From Mesotaenium endlicherianum (lineage: Eukaryota; Streptophyta; Zygnematophyceae; Zygnematales; Mesotaeniaceae): DNA of 29,983 bases. The translations under genes and the position numbers were made by a program. Below the pieces are notes generated by a model, which saw only the letters and a program-made list of their open reading frames with translations, searched no databases and had not been told where the DNA came from. The stretch spans positions 360,342-390,324 of the forward strand of contig WELA01010311.1 in assembly GCA_009602735.1 (NCBI GenBank), given 5' to 3'. Shown in pieces: positions 1 to 10,793 of this stretch (position 1 is its first letter; every line of letters starts with the position of its first letter).

Positions 1-45
1 CCCCCCCCCCCCCCCGCGTCAAACCCCAAACACCATTTTATGCAG

Positions 46-3000
46 TGCGATTCTATGGCGGCTCTGGAAGTGCGAAAGGGCAGCTGCAAGTGCCTGTCAA
101 GACGGACAGCGACACTCTGCGAGAAACCTTCAGGTGCACAGCTGCCTGCCCCCCCCGCCTTCCCCTCCCCCTTTCTCCCTCTCTCTGTGTGTGCATGGCC
201 TTGTCTGCTTTCTATTCCCTCTTTCTCCCTCTCGGCCCCTGTGTCAAGGAGTGCCCATTGCTCTGACTAAGTAAACTTAAACCCTGAGCCCTGAGCCCTG
301 ACCCCCGAGCCCTGAGCCCCTGAGCCCTGAGCCTTGAACTTTTGGGCGGTGGGCCCCTGAGAAAGAAGCCCGGCTGCTACGAGGCTGTGCTCCTTTGCTT
401 TCAGCCTGCTTCAGAACGCATGCCAGAGGGCAAAAGGTGAAGGCCACGGTTCGGCACCCGGGCCTGTTGCTTGCCCATGATGCTGGGCCTGGCAATGGAT
501 CTGACGAGCCGTAGTTTCCTTGAGAGGTGAATTGAGAGGGCCTCGATGCACAGCGTTAGCTCTCATATGCAAGGCAGGCTAGTGCTGGCTCTCCTCCTCC
601 TCCCTCTCCTCCTCCTCCGCCTCCTCCTCCTCCTTTGCAGACTGTGGGCCCTTTCCAGCTCACATCCATGGAGCTCCTCGAGGGCTCACCTCTGGTCTGC
701 ATATATACCAAGCCTCTTTGAGACCGCCATGAAGTCAGACTCAGGTCAATGCCAGGTCAGAGCCTCTAGTGCTTAGCTGGTGTACTTCCTTGTCCGACAG
801 ATCCCCGGGCCTTGCAGATTTAGAGACCTCCTTCTGCTGTGGTTCTGGGTCGGGGAAAGAGAGGGAACACTGGCTCTGCTGAGTCAGCACAACTTGCTAG
901 CCTGTCCTTACCTCCAACCCTATTGCCCCCTCCCTTCCTCCCTAGCCCCCGCTCCCTCCCCCTCTCCCACCCCCTCTCCCTCCTCGCTCCTCTCCCCCCT
1001 CTCCCTCATGCCAATTCTTTCTCCATCGACCCTGGGAAGTGGCGTGACAGATTTGTGCGCACAGAAGAGGACGACTCGAACGCCAGCTGGGAGCAGAGGC
1101 TGGCGCGCCGCTACTACGACAAGCTCTTCAAAGAGTACGAGCTTGTGCCTCCCCAGAGATGTCTCGGACGTGTCCTTCTGCATTCCCCCATGCAGAAGCT
1201 CTCTATGCCGTCCCTCCTCCCTCCCCCCGTCCCCTCAGTGACGTCCCCATAGCTGGGTAAATATTGGGGCTGGTGACCCCTTGGGCCTTACTTTGGCCTG
1301 TGGCTCAGCTCCGGAGGTCAATACCGGAGGCTGGGGCTGGGCCTGGGCCTGGGGCTGGGGGTTTGACAAAATACGCACAGACAGCCCCTGTGGGAGTCCG
1401 ATGAGATGGCTGCAACTGGTGGCGGGATAGAATCCGGTGTGTGACTTCTCGTCAGCCAGCAGCGCTTACGGCAGCAGCTGCATGAGCAGCTGCAGGAGCA
1501 GCAGGAAGCTGGTCCTCGACCTCGTGGGCTTCTTCTGCATCGCCTGCTTTTGAGAGGGAGGAGCCAACTCACATCCTATGGCTGCCAGAGCCTTTCATGC
1601 GATGGCACCCCCTCTGCTGCTGCCGCTACCGCTGGCCGCCCGCCGCCCGCCTCCTGAATGCCTGTTGTCTGTGCCAGAGGTCCCAGCCCTGTGCGGCTGG
1701 GCAAGCAAGCAGGGCGCTGCGACTGACAGGTGCTTGCTGCATGGCCATGCGGTGTGATGTCGACAGGTACTGCATCGCTGACATGTCGCGCTACAAGGAG
1801 AACAAGGTGGGCTCCCCATTCACCTGCCTGTTTCTGCTCTCACACCATCTGACAGCTATTAGGTTTGGGTGGGTGGGGACCAGGGAAAAGGGGGGTGGTT
1901 CCTGGAAAAGTGGGGGAGGGGGGGGGGGTGGTGTCTCTCTGGTATGACTGAGCCTTGTTGATGCCACCTTGTGCCCCCTCATACTTAGCTGCGACGGCCG
2001 CCATGCTCTTGCAGCGCGTGCAAAGCTCCCCCCTCCTCACCCCCCCCCTGCATGCTGGTGAGCTTGAGGCAAAGTGTAGGGCTCCTGGTGTTGCTCTCAG
2101 GAAATCGATTCTATGCTGGGTGTCTCCGGGCCACGTTAGCTTGTAGGCACAAGCAGGCCCCAAGAGTTCCACCAGCATCCGCTCACCCCCTCGCCAGAGC
2201 TGAGTAGGCCTTGCAACTCGTCAGGGCCTTGCCTTGCTTGCGATGTGATTGTTGTAATTTAAGAGAAGGGAGGGAGGAGGGTGGGAGGACGAAAGGGAGG
2301 GAGTAGTGAGTGAGGGAGGGAGGGAGGTCTTTTCACTGAACGTGGTTTCCTGGGTAAGAGTTTGATGTAGGGCTTCAAAGCTGAGGTTGAGAGATCCGCG
2401 GTGGGGTAGGGTTGAAGGCCCCGTCTCAGGGTTGCCAGGTGGGGCTGAGGGAGGCAGCAGGGGTTTTAGAGGGCTGTGCTTTTTTGTGTTGGGCTGTGAC
2501 AGACCATGGGTAAGAACGGGTGCCGATGACTTTTTTGCTGCTCCAAGGTCTGACAGCTGGCAGGCTTGGTGTGTGGGCGGCGGATGTCGCGCGATGGCGC
2601 CTCGTGTGTGGCAATCGGGCTCTGCAGATAGGGCTGAGGTGGCGAGTTGAGAAGGAAGTTCTCGCAGGAAAGGGTATGTTCTTTCTCTTTGACACCGTTT
2701 GCGTGTGGGGGCAACTCCTATTGCCGGTAGCTGGCCTACTCTGTCTGGTGTGATATGTGTACATTAAATTACTTGTATAATGATTGTACACGTCCATATA
2801 CGAAAGGAAACACGCACACACACATCAGGGTCTGCGACTTCTCCTCCCGCTGGGTTTCTTTGCATTGGCCTGGCCGCGTCACTTGCTGTGATGTCTTCCT
2901 CTCCCTCCTTCGCTGCTCTGTCTGAGGCATCAAAGAAGAATTGACATCGTTCAACGTGGAGATTGCCCCACTTCGTCACGAGCCCATCTGCGTTGCAACA

Positions 3001-5930
3001 CCTGTTTCCACGTGCCCCTGCCCACAGCAGTAGCCGACGACACCTGTCACTCGGGGTCATGTTTGGCGTCTCAAAATGCCGGCGCCTGTCTGAAAAGTGT
3101 CTTGGGGGGGAATGGGGGACCGCGTGGCGCTGCGTGGAGCGAGCAGGCCAGTTCACGTGCGGCAGCAAGGGCTGTGACGAGAAGGAGGGCCTCCGCAGCT
3201 TCGAGGTGGGTGGCGTCGCCCACGCTCTCTCTCTCAAGCTCATGCTCACGCTCACGCCTCCTCCTCTGTTGCGCTCTTCTCCTCGCTCTCTCCCTCTCCT
3301 TGTGCTGTAGCCCCTCTGCTCCTCTGGCTTGCTCTCGCCAAGCCTCCCCCTAAACATCGTGGGGCCCAGAAGTAGCGTGGCGGTGCAGTCCTGTGCACGC
3401 AACAAGGTACGCAGGCAAGAACTTTAGCTCAATGAAAGTAAAGTCACTGAAAGCTCCGATGGTCGTCGCGCGTCACGCTTGCATTTGCAAAATCAACGCC
3501 TTCCCGCTCATATGTGCGCGCTCTCTTTTAAAAATTCTCGTCACGAGTGCTCGTCACTTGGGCTGCCCTGGATTGCTCAACCTGTTTCTCAGATTGGTGT
3601 GATGTGCGGGGCTTTGGGCTGTGCAGGTGAACTTTGCCTACCAGGAGGCAGGGGAGGAGAAGCAAGCGCTCGTGAAGCTCCGCGTGTGCCCTAAGTAACA
3701 CTCTCACTCGTCTTTACCCTCTCACCATTCTGCAGCCCCTTACCTCCAAATGTTAGCCCTGATGAGCCCATGTGGTTTGCCTGCGCACTGCCTTGTCCTT
3801 ACCTCAGTCACACACACACACACACATGCGCGAGTGTGCAGGCACAAGCTTACATGCGCATGCAGAGCTCCTCCAGGCTCACTGCCACGTGGCCCTATGG
3901 ATGTTAATTGAAAGGCACGTCAGACGAGAATAGAGACATGGGGGAAATGCCCGTGGTAATATTTGACTGCACTTAACCCCCTTTCTCCTCCCCACAGCTG
4001 GCTTCCTCATAGCGACTCATCTTCTGGTCGAGGTTTGGGTGCTAGCTTGGCCGCTGCAGAGGTCAAAGTTCAAAATTTACGAAAATGAGGTCGCACTCTC
4101 AAATAGCAGTGATTCTGACTCTGCCCCGGGGGCCATGGCTCTGCCCATAGTTTCGGTTCACTCCGCATTCTGCGCTTGATGCATGAGTTCCTTTCGCCTT
4201 TCTTTGTGCAGTCCTCTTGGTCGCTGGCGAAGCAGAGCAGTCAGTGTGTGCTATGTGTGCGCATGTGAGTGTGTGCGAGCGCGTGAAGGGCGCTGCTGCT
4301 GCCGCCTGCTGCTGTTGCTGCCGCCTGCTGTCGCTTCTGCCAGGCGACTCTTGAGCCTTGTCAAGTATGTGCGTGGAGAAAGGACCTGACAGATGCGTGC
4401 GTGCGTGTGTGTGTGTATGTGGATGTCTCTTGGTGGGTGCGCAAGGACAGGCACGCATACAGGCTTAACTACCGCAAGGAGCGGGAGCTTGAGCGGAAGC
4501 GCAGGCGGCAGGAGAAGAAGGCTGCCCGGGACTTAAGGTCAGCACCTTCCACCTGCCACAGAATGCAATCTGAAGGAGATTCGCGACAGGTCCTCGAGTA
4601 CCTGGTCCAGGGGTCAGGGCATCTGAAAAGGTGGTCAAGCCCATGAGCCGTGGTCACAGCTTTGCGCGTGGACGGCACGTCAAGAGGAGCAGGCACAGTG
4701 TATATGTTGATACATACAGGCCATCACTTAGCAATCACTCCCACTGAGCCCGGTTGGAAGCGGGGGCCCTGGTTACTTGCGCCAGGAGTTGTCGTGTTGG
4801 GATAATCTGTCTGCTGGTGGGGTAAATAGGAGGGGGGAGGAGAGGGAGGGGCCAAAGGTGGGGGGGAAATAATGGACTGGGGCGAAGTGCAAATTCTCAG
4901 TGCACAGAGCCAGCGGCCGCAGGGGTGTTGCGAGGTAGGAGGCGAAGTTTTACATCTGTATGGCTGAGTACCATCCATGATTGCACTCCCCCAGAAAGAC
5001 AGCTGTGAAGCTAGGAGGAGATTGGAGGGCAATCAGCTGTGAGGGAGGTGCAGCACTGACCAGGTTGAAGCTGGTGCTGGACGCTGGCGCTGCTGCTGCT
5101 GCTGCTGATGGTGGTGGTGGTGGTCCTGGTGCCGGTTCTGGTGCTGGATTGAGTGCTGGTGCTGGTTCTCTCAGAATCTGACGTGAGCATCACTGCTGGC
5201 GGCTCACCGTTGGCTCTGGTCCCTGGCGGGCTGTTGGCAGGCATGGCAAGCGCAGCAAGCAGCGCGGCAGGAGCCGACGTGAGGGAGGAGACGGAGAGGA
5301 GAGCGACGAGGAGGAAGCAGAGGGGGCAGAGGACGGGGAGGCGCACGAGGCGGAGGCGGCTGGGGAGGCCAAGGGCGGACCTGGTGCAGCCGACGAGGGC
5401 AGAGAAGCAGGCAGCACGCGATTGGGAGGTGAGGATGATGCTGACGACACGTGGTTCTGAGGAGGGCTTTGGACTTTTGTGTGCGTGTGTGTGTGTGTGT
5501 GTGTCTAGGATGTGGGGCGCGTCTGCAGCCCCTGGTTATGGTGCTCGATTTGAGTCAGATTTTGCGCTGACGAGGCTGAGCATTTACTGCCTTGTGTGTG
5601 AATCTGACCTTGCATCACCCGCGCCCTTGCATATTCCGGCAGCCATGGGCTTGGCTCACGATGGCTGCCTCTACTAACAGACACTCTCAGGGACTTGTGA
5701 CGCGATGTTATAGTTATGCTGTATCTCTGCGTGTGTATAGGTGTATGTATTGCTATGTCTGTATATGTGTATGATACATATGCATATGCACATACCCGAG
5801 TACTTTCATATGTGGGCACACATTTGAATGCAGAAGTGTAGACATTTACATATACATGTGCTAAGCATATAGTTGTGTGTGTCTATATATGTGTATGTGT
5901 ATATGTGTCTATCTGTGTGTCTATATATGG

Positions 5931-5975
<45 letters not shown>

Positions 5976-6153
5976 AACCACAGAGTAGGCCACTTCCATG
6001 CCTTCTCTTAGACATTCTGACGGTGCTGCATACGTGCCGTCTGCAGGCAGCGCATTGCCGGCAGATGAGTCCATATGGGAGGGGAAGAGGCCTGAGCTGG
6101 AGCCCAACAAGGACGAGGAGTTTGAGGACTACTTTCGAGGGATGTTTCTTTAG
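46..6153 (+). CDS. FRA10AC1: FRA10AC1-family nuclear protein gene, 3' part (nine exons, 5' end outside window)
   Basis: Exons I can place by protein similarity and splice phase: 46-133, 1051-1134, 1767-1806, 2628-2673, 3147-3205, 3627-3694, 4463-4537, 5241-5428 and 6047-6153 (stop TAG 6151-6153). All introns are GT/AG and every junction keeps phase, giving about 251 codons. Recognisable blocks are RFYGG, SWEQRLARRYYDKLFKEY, YCIADMSRYKENK, RWRVEKEVLAGKG, FTCGSKGCDEKEGL, NFAYQEAGEEKQALVKL, LNYRKERELERKRRRQEKK, a Gly/Glu/Ala-rich acidic stretch, and the tail EEFEDYFRGMFL. These follow the order of the human and plant FRA10AC1 proteins, which are nuclear and associated with the spliceosome (known for the family). 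The start codon lies left of the window: exon 46-133 follows a pyrimidine-rich acceptor ending TGCAG. One short piece around the second Cys pair seems to be missing between the exons ending 3694 and starting 4463. Confidence 0.9.
282..335. repeat. CCCTGAG heptamer tandem array
   Basis: About seven degenerate copies of CCCTGAG lie in the first intron of the host gene. The unit length and CCCT core recall the plant telomere unit CCCTAAA, but no intact telomere unit is present. Confidence 0.7.
590..634. repeat. CTC/CCT-rich low-complexity tract
   Basis: This is a run of CTC triplets with minor interruptions inside the first intron of the FRA10AC1 homolog. No coding role is apparent. Confidence 0.7.
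3809..3825. repeat. (CA)n microsatellite
   Basis: A pure CA dinucleotide run inside an intron of the FRA10AC1 homolog. Confidence 0.85.
4344..4364 (+). other. Candidate 21-nt micro-exon of the FRA10AC1 homolog
   Basis: This stretch sits in the 768-bp intron between the exons ending 3694 and starting 4463. It follows a pyrimidine-rich acceptor (cttctgccag) and precedes a strong donor (GTATGT). It is a multiple of three long and starts and ends in the phase the flanking exons need, so including it would add seven residues before LNYRK. Against it, it does not encode the cysteine the family has here. It may be only a decoy. Confidence 0.2.
5089..5125. repeat. (GCT)n followed by (GGT)n trinucleotide tract
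   Basis: About six GCT units are followed by about five GGT units in the intron upstream of the acidic exon at 5241. The predicted acceptor lies downstream, so the tract is not in the mature message as I model it. Confidence 0.75.
5479..5504. repeat. (GT)n microsatellite
   Basis: A GT dinucleotide tract with one GC interruption, 50 bases past the donor of the exon ending 5428. Confidence 0.85.
5934..5970. repeat. (GT)n microsatellite
   Basis: A long, almost pure GT run in the last intron of the FRA10AC1 homolog. The preceding 150 bases are a degenerate GT/AT-rich stretch that looks like an expanded relative of the same repeat. Confidence 0.9.
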
Positions 6154-7317
6154 GACATGTGTTGATTCTCTTCTTGTTACAGTCCTTCCATTTGACCTGC
6201 AGTGCTGGATGTGCCGTAACCATCCCCCCGCTTTCTTTGCTAAACTGAGTCGGTAGTGTGGTTCCCCCTTGTACATAGTAGCATATTCTAGGAATCGAAA
6301 AAGAAAGTAGCATATTCTAGAAAACGGAAAAGAAAGTGTGCTCTTCAGTACACGTGCATCAAGTGAGACAAAGATGATGTCGCTCCAACCACGTGGAGCA
6401 GCTTCTTTCCAAATTCTTGGACGAGGGTCTGGCACCTGGTGTGATGATCTCGTGCGCAACAGTTGCTTCTTCTACTGCACATTGTTTTCTTGTTTGTGAG
6501 CTTCTTTGGTGTACGTGTGGATCTGCATATTAAGTACAATATCGCTCTGCTGCGAGAGTTGAAACAAGATTAAGGTCGTCAGTTTATAAGTGCGTCTCTA
6601 TATATGTGTACTCCACTTTAATTTCAGAAAAATAGACCTCAGCCTAAATCAATGGTTGGCCTGTACTTGCAATTGGCAAACACACCACTAGTTGTTTTTC
6701 AGTGTGGCCTGTAGGGGAAGGAATTCTCAGCAGAATTTACTTTAGTTGGTTTTTATCACATGTTTCGACATGAGTTGGGCCAAAAATGAGGGTAAATTTC
6801 TTAAAATGCATCCGCATTGCTTGTTATTGCATAGGTTCTTGCTTGAGGGAGCTGCAACCTTGCGCGGGCAAGCAACCTTTATTGAAGGGGTTGTAATTGC
6901 GGTGCTGCTCATGTTATAGAACTTTTCAAAATGAAATGTAGTGATTCTTCTGAAGGAGTGCCTCAGAATGGCGAAAGTGGGCGAAAGCCAGCGAAGCGTT
7001 CCTGTTTGGGAGCAGGTCATATTAAGCTTACAAAATTGATCCCCTTGCTTCAGCTTTTTGAGCGGCGTACAATGACACGCTTATTTCACCTGCTTTGATC
7101 GACTACTCACTATCTTCACCACTTACATACGCACTTCAGCGGCTGAGGGAATACTTTCAGGTACTTTAATATATTTTTATGGGCTTCTGAAGGAAATTGA
7201 GCAATTTCCAGCAAATTCCGTACGTTGTTCGTGTGTGCAAGCGACCATTAGACGACCATCCTACATCTCAGATCATCAAGAGTTCACCGACAGTTCTTCG
7301 ACGCTACTTCGACGGCA
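6154..7317. other. 3' untranslated/intergenic region, no gene seen
   Basis: This stretch runs from the FRA10AC1 stop codon to the minisatellite. It must begin with the gene's 3' UTR, but I could not fix a polyadenylation site. Open frames are short, none resembles a known protein, and composition shifts to AT-rich after about 6480. The only structure found is the 29-bp tandem pair at 6277-6334. Confidence 0.6.
6277..6334. repeat. 29-bp direct tandem duplication
   Basis: Two adjacent 29-base units begin AGTAGCATATTCTAG and end AAAAGAA, differing at a few positions in the middle. The pair lies about 120 bases past the FRA10AC1 stop codon, so it may be in the 3' UTR. Confidence 0.8.
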
Positions 7318-7677
7318 GGGGTACGCGAACAGGGGTACGCGAGCAGAGACGGCTGGGGTACGCGAGCAAGAGACGCCAGGGGTACGCGAGAAGAGACGGC
7401 TGGGGTACGCGAGCAGAGACGCCAAGGGCATGTGCGAAGAAACGGCAGGGGTATGCGAGCAGAAGCGACGACAGGGTACGCGAGCAGAGATGACAGGGGT
7501 ACGCGAGCAGAGATGGACAGAGGAACGCGAGCAGAGACGGCTGGGGTACGCGAGCAGACACGCCCCAGGGGTACTCGAGCAACGACGAAAGGGGTACGCG
7601 AGAGACGGCTGGGGTTCCGAGCAGGGATGGCGGGGGTACGCGAGCAGAGTCGACAGGGGTGCACGAGCAGAGACGTC
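7318..7677. repeat. 23-bp GC-rich minisatellite, about 16 units
   Basis: Tandem units follow the pattern GGGGTACGCGAGCAGAGACG plus about three variable bases. Units run 20-26 bases, with point changes and small indels. Each unit carries CpG-rich GTACGCGAG. Because units are near 23 bases and lack stops, long open frames appear on both strands here; these are by-products of the repeat. The array ends about 140 bases before the outer retrotransposon repeat begins. Confidence 0.9.
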
Positions 7678-7820
7678 ATCTCTGACGTGCAGGAGGGGCC
7701 TTGACCAGCCACGTGCATGACTTAATTATTGGAGGGCACTTTTGAACAGTTCGAATTTGCTCCAATTTGGATGAATTTGGACGTCCACCCCTTCCAGATC
7801 CATACATACTACCTTCATCT
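7678..7820. other. Short spacer before the retrotransposon, nothing recognised
   Basis: These 143 bases separate the minisatellite from the first base shared by the two outer LTR copies. They show no similarity by eye to the 5' part of the right LTR (28809-29103), which is why I think the left LTR is truncated at 7821. Confidence 0.5.
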
Positions 7821-9062
7821 TGTCGCGACTGCTACCCACTTGACGGTGCCGCACGCGCAGCGCAAGTCACGGCCGCCCAGGTACGGGAAGTCAGCATTGA
7901 CTCACCGACCAGAGGATCGAGTCAGCGGCCATGTTGAGTCGTTGTCACTGTCAAAGTGGTCACGACACGTCACACCCACATCCAGGATGGGATGGGGATG
8001 TGGACCGAGTGGTCAGCCGAAAGGCTAGGGACATGGAACCAGCAATGAGCCAGACTAGCAAGTGCCAAGAAAGGTACTGATCAATCGGCTATCCAAGCCA
8101 AGTACAGCAGGGATGTTGCAAAGGGCGTTGTGTGCCACCTCGGCTAGGCCCTCAGGTGACTGGTCACGGCCTGAGCGTTCATCCTAAACGCTGTCGGCCA
8201 GCCACGTAGACGTGATTGTCAGCTGGAAGGCTAAGTGGTCACGCGCAACAATCCCAATGCATGCATGCATGCATGCTGAATGACAACTTCTAAGCTGTGA
8301 GAGAACTGCCAGGTAAGGACGGCATGCAAGCTAAGCACGGTGGCTAAGCACTGGCATTCTCGAGAGAGGATAATGTGTGGTGCCTGTGAAAGGCACGAGC
8401 CCTGCCTGAAGCTGCCTCATTCTTGCCCGCATCGTTGTCGAAGAAAGCTAAAGAAGCAGGAGCGCGAAAAAGAAGGAATTCCCAAGGCCATAGAAGAGCC
8501 AGGGCGCCACGCTTCTGCCGACGCTGGAAGATTTCGCCCTAAAGTGTATCGTAGAAAGGTTAGACCTCAGGAGTTCCCAAGAGAGGATCCCACTGGTAGT
8601 AAGTACATAATAGAATCTGTTAGGGGATTAGCACAGATTTGGGTCAAACGCCACCAGCGTGCGAAGGTCACTTAAAATGGTGAGTGCTGTGTTAGTTTCC
8701 AAGTTCTCAGAAGTCTCCATTGTCGAATTGCTGATAGCAAGAGTAGTATAAACAAGCAAAAGCTCTCAGCGAAGAACTGAGTGAGCCCAGCCAAGCAGTG
8801 AAGAGTTGTTAAGGCGCGGTATTGAGCGAAGAACTCAGACCAGGCCAGCATAGATGTGCAGTTCAGAGTTTTGTAAGCTGTGACTTGTGGAAGTTAAGCG
8901 AAAGCCTTGAAGAGCGATTTTCTCTGAACTTGACATTGCGTGTTGAGCTTCTTAGACGTGATTTCTGCAAACTACCAACTTGTTCATTCTGTAAACCCTC
9001 AACTTGGGCAAAAGCCTGTGTAGAAGTAAGACGCTTCTGTCCTACTTCTGAGAACTTTTGTT
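7821..9062 (+). repeat. Left LTR of outer element, 5'-truncated (3' limit uncertain)
   Basis: Bases 7821-8589 match 29104-29872 with three substitutions. The right copy extends 295 bases further upstream, back to a polypurine tract, so the left copy lacks the true LTR start. Beyond 8589 the left copy continues without protein-like open frames until gag. The LTR/leader boundary is not resolved: a TGGTTCAGG at 9066 could begin a primer-binding site, but I cannot match it to a tRNA. A TGCA-rich run (8256-8277) lies inside. Confidence 0.65.
8256..8277. repeat. (ATGC)n short tandem repeat inside LTR
   Basis: About five units of the tetranucleotide, self-complementary and so able to form a hairpin. 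The same run is present in the right LTR near 29540. Confidence 0.8.
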
Positions 9063-9166
9063 GATTGGTTCAGGTGAACAAGAATTCCCAAGTCAGTTGG
9101 GGATTGAGGCCTGTGAAGGCTGCCGGTGTCCAACCTGGAAGGGGACTCGGAGAAATTCAACTGTAC

Positions 9167-9949
9167 ATGCGGTTGAGGAGTGGAAGACTCTACCACTCTG
9201 TGGAGCCTGTAGAAGGTTTTGATTCTAGCCAGAGTCCACGAGAAAGTGAGACGTCTGAGCATACTGACAACCAGTGGAGTGAGCAAACGTCGAGAGACGA
9301 GTCTCGTTATGACTCCGCAAGCAGTGAGAACCCAGATAACACACGAGCCTTTGCACCTGATTTGGGCAAAGAGCAAGACGTGTGGGGAAGAGTCAGTGAG
9401 TCCTGTTCACCGTTCGAAATGGCCGGTGATGATCGGGATGAAAATCCTAAGTTCAAGCTGTCTGCAAAGTGTTTTAGCGGACGAACCAGCGGAAATGGTC
9501 TCACTTTCGAAGAGTTTGATGAAATCTATTGGGCAGAATTCTTTGAGAAGATTCGGAAAGATTCTTCTTATACGCAATCTGTCGCATCTATAGGCTTGGT
9601 TCAGTACTTGGACAAGGATGCCCTGCTGTTATATCGCCAATTCCGGAAGGATGAAGACCTCATCCAGGAATGGGCGTTTGAAGAACAAAAAAGGGCTAGG
9701 GATTTAAAAATCCAGAAAGAGGTTGCGAAAGCCCGAATATCCGCTTTATCTTCAGGAAGAACAGTGACAACTGCACCTGTTGAGAGCATAGACTTAGCTG
9801 CACTAACACAAGAATTAACAGAGGCCATGAGGCAACTCACTGAGGGCCAGCGGAAGGCTGCCACTCAAGATGATGATGCCGGCTCTGTGGCAAAATTGCG
9901 AAAGGTGTGTGCAGAATTGTCTGAAAAGATTGCTAAAGCTCAGGAATGA
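9167..9949 (+). pseudogene. gag: Outer element gag, N-terminal part
   Basis: The ATG at 9167 is chosen because it begins MRLRSGR, the basic start common in Ty3/gypsy Gag proteins; the frame is open upstream, but with no ATG. The 260-residue product has an acidic, Ser-rich N-terminal third, then a helical region (around TFEEFDEIYWAEFFEKI), and a Lys/Ala/Glu-rich, probably coiled-coil end. It stops at TGA 9947-9949. The frame then continues as protein-like sequence to a TAG at 10066, and capsid-like sequence resumes in another frame, so this stop looks like decay. Gag forms the particle around the element RNA. Confidence 0.65.
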
Positions 9950-10065
9950 GTAACACGCAGAGCTACACCTCTCAATGGTCAGCAAAGCGATAGCGCCACG
10001 ACAGAGGCAAGCCATGCGCAAGCCTTGGCTAGCTGTCGTAAGGATATGGAGGCTGGGATGACCAT

Positions 10066-10781
10066 CTAGACCCCACGCATTGCCTGCGTCGTTTCTTCAA
10101 GTTGCTTGAAGCACAATTTTCAGAGGATCGCAGTCTTAAGGTGCACCGTTATGTGCATTTTGTTTGTCAGAAGAACGAGACCGTCATGGAGGTCAAATCC
10201 AGATTGGTAGACCTCGCCAAAAAGGCAAAAATATACGAGCCCAGAATAGTGGCTGACAAGTTTTTGTTGTGCTTGGGCAAGGAAACAGATTGTGAAGTCA
10301 GGCCACATCTGTCCGCAAAACACGGGATTGACTGGGACATTGACGAGGCGGCTGAAATAGCATGAAATATCGAAGAAGGTAAAGTATGGTTTAAAGAGGC
10401 TTCCAGGACGCTTATGGCTCCTAAGAGGAGAGAGGAATTCTCTTCGCCTAAGGCCAACAGCTCTAATTTTCAGTTCAAGAAAAAGAGCGCGTCTTTCAAT
10501 AAGTTTGCTAAGCACGCCATGCTGCTGAGACAGCAGAGAGTTGTTGGAATTGCGGAAAATCAGGACATCAGAAGAGAGACTGTCCGTACCCAGATGCTAA
10601 GCAACTATCCGCTAGCAAAGCGCAGATATGCGCACATTGCAGTAAGAAGGGACACTCGGAAGATGAGTGCTGGTCTAAGAACCCAAATCTAAAGCCGCCC
10701 TGGGCAAATGCTGCCACGAAAGAGGCAGACAAAGAGAAAAAGAAAGAAAAGGGTGGCTCTAATAACCGCAAGGGTAACTAG
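10066..10781 (+). pseudogene. gag: Outer element gag, capsid end and nucleocapsid (two zinc knuckles), broken
   Basis: Capsid-like sequence (LDPTHCLRRFFKLLEAQF, then VKSRLVDLAKKAKIYEP) is open to a TGA at 10363-10365 and resumes in the same frame. A one-base shift near 10515 changes frame. In the new frame are two good CX2CX4HX4C zinc knuckles, CWNCGKSGHQKRDC (from 10542) and CAHCSKKGHSEDEC (near 10635), followed by a Lys-rich tail and TAG 10779-10781. The protease frame follows in the same phase 12 bases later. Nucleocapsid knuckles bind the packaged RNA. At least one frameshift and one stop make this copy defective. Confidence 0.75.
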
Positions 10782-10793
10782 AAGTATGAAGCT

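Noticed and set aside
2764..3405. 213-codon minus-strand frame
   Set aside because: Antisense shadow over an intron and the exon 3147-3205; no recognisable motif.
5153..5677. 174-codon frame rich in Arg/Ala/Gly
   Set aside because: It overlaps the acidic exon 5241-5428 of the FRA10AC1 homolog in the wrong phase and runs through intron and GT repeat.
7318..7677. Possible CRISPR-like array
   Set aside because: Units are contiguous with no unique spacers, and the genome is eukaryotic.
7197..7720. Long open frames on both strands (up to 161 codons)
   Set aside because: They are produced by the 23-base minisatellite, which lacks stops in several phases; no domain or conserved start.
8340..8675. 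112-codon frame with several Cys and basic residues
   Set aside because: Lies inside the LTR, is cut by the end of the shared repeat, and resembles no known protein.
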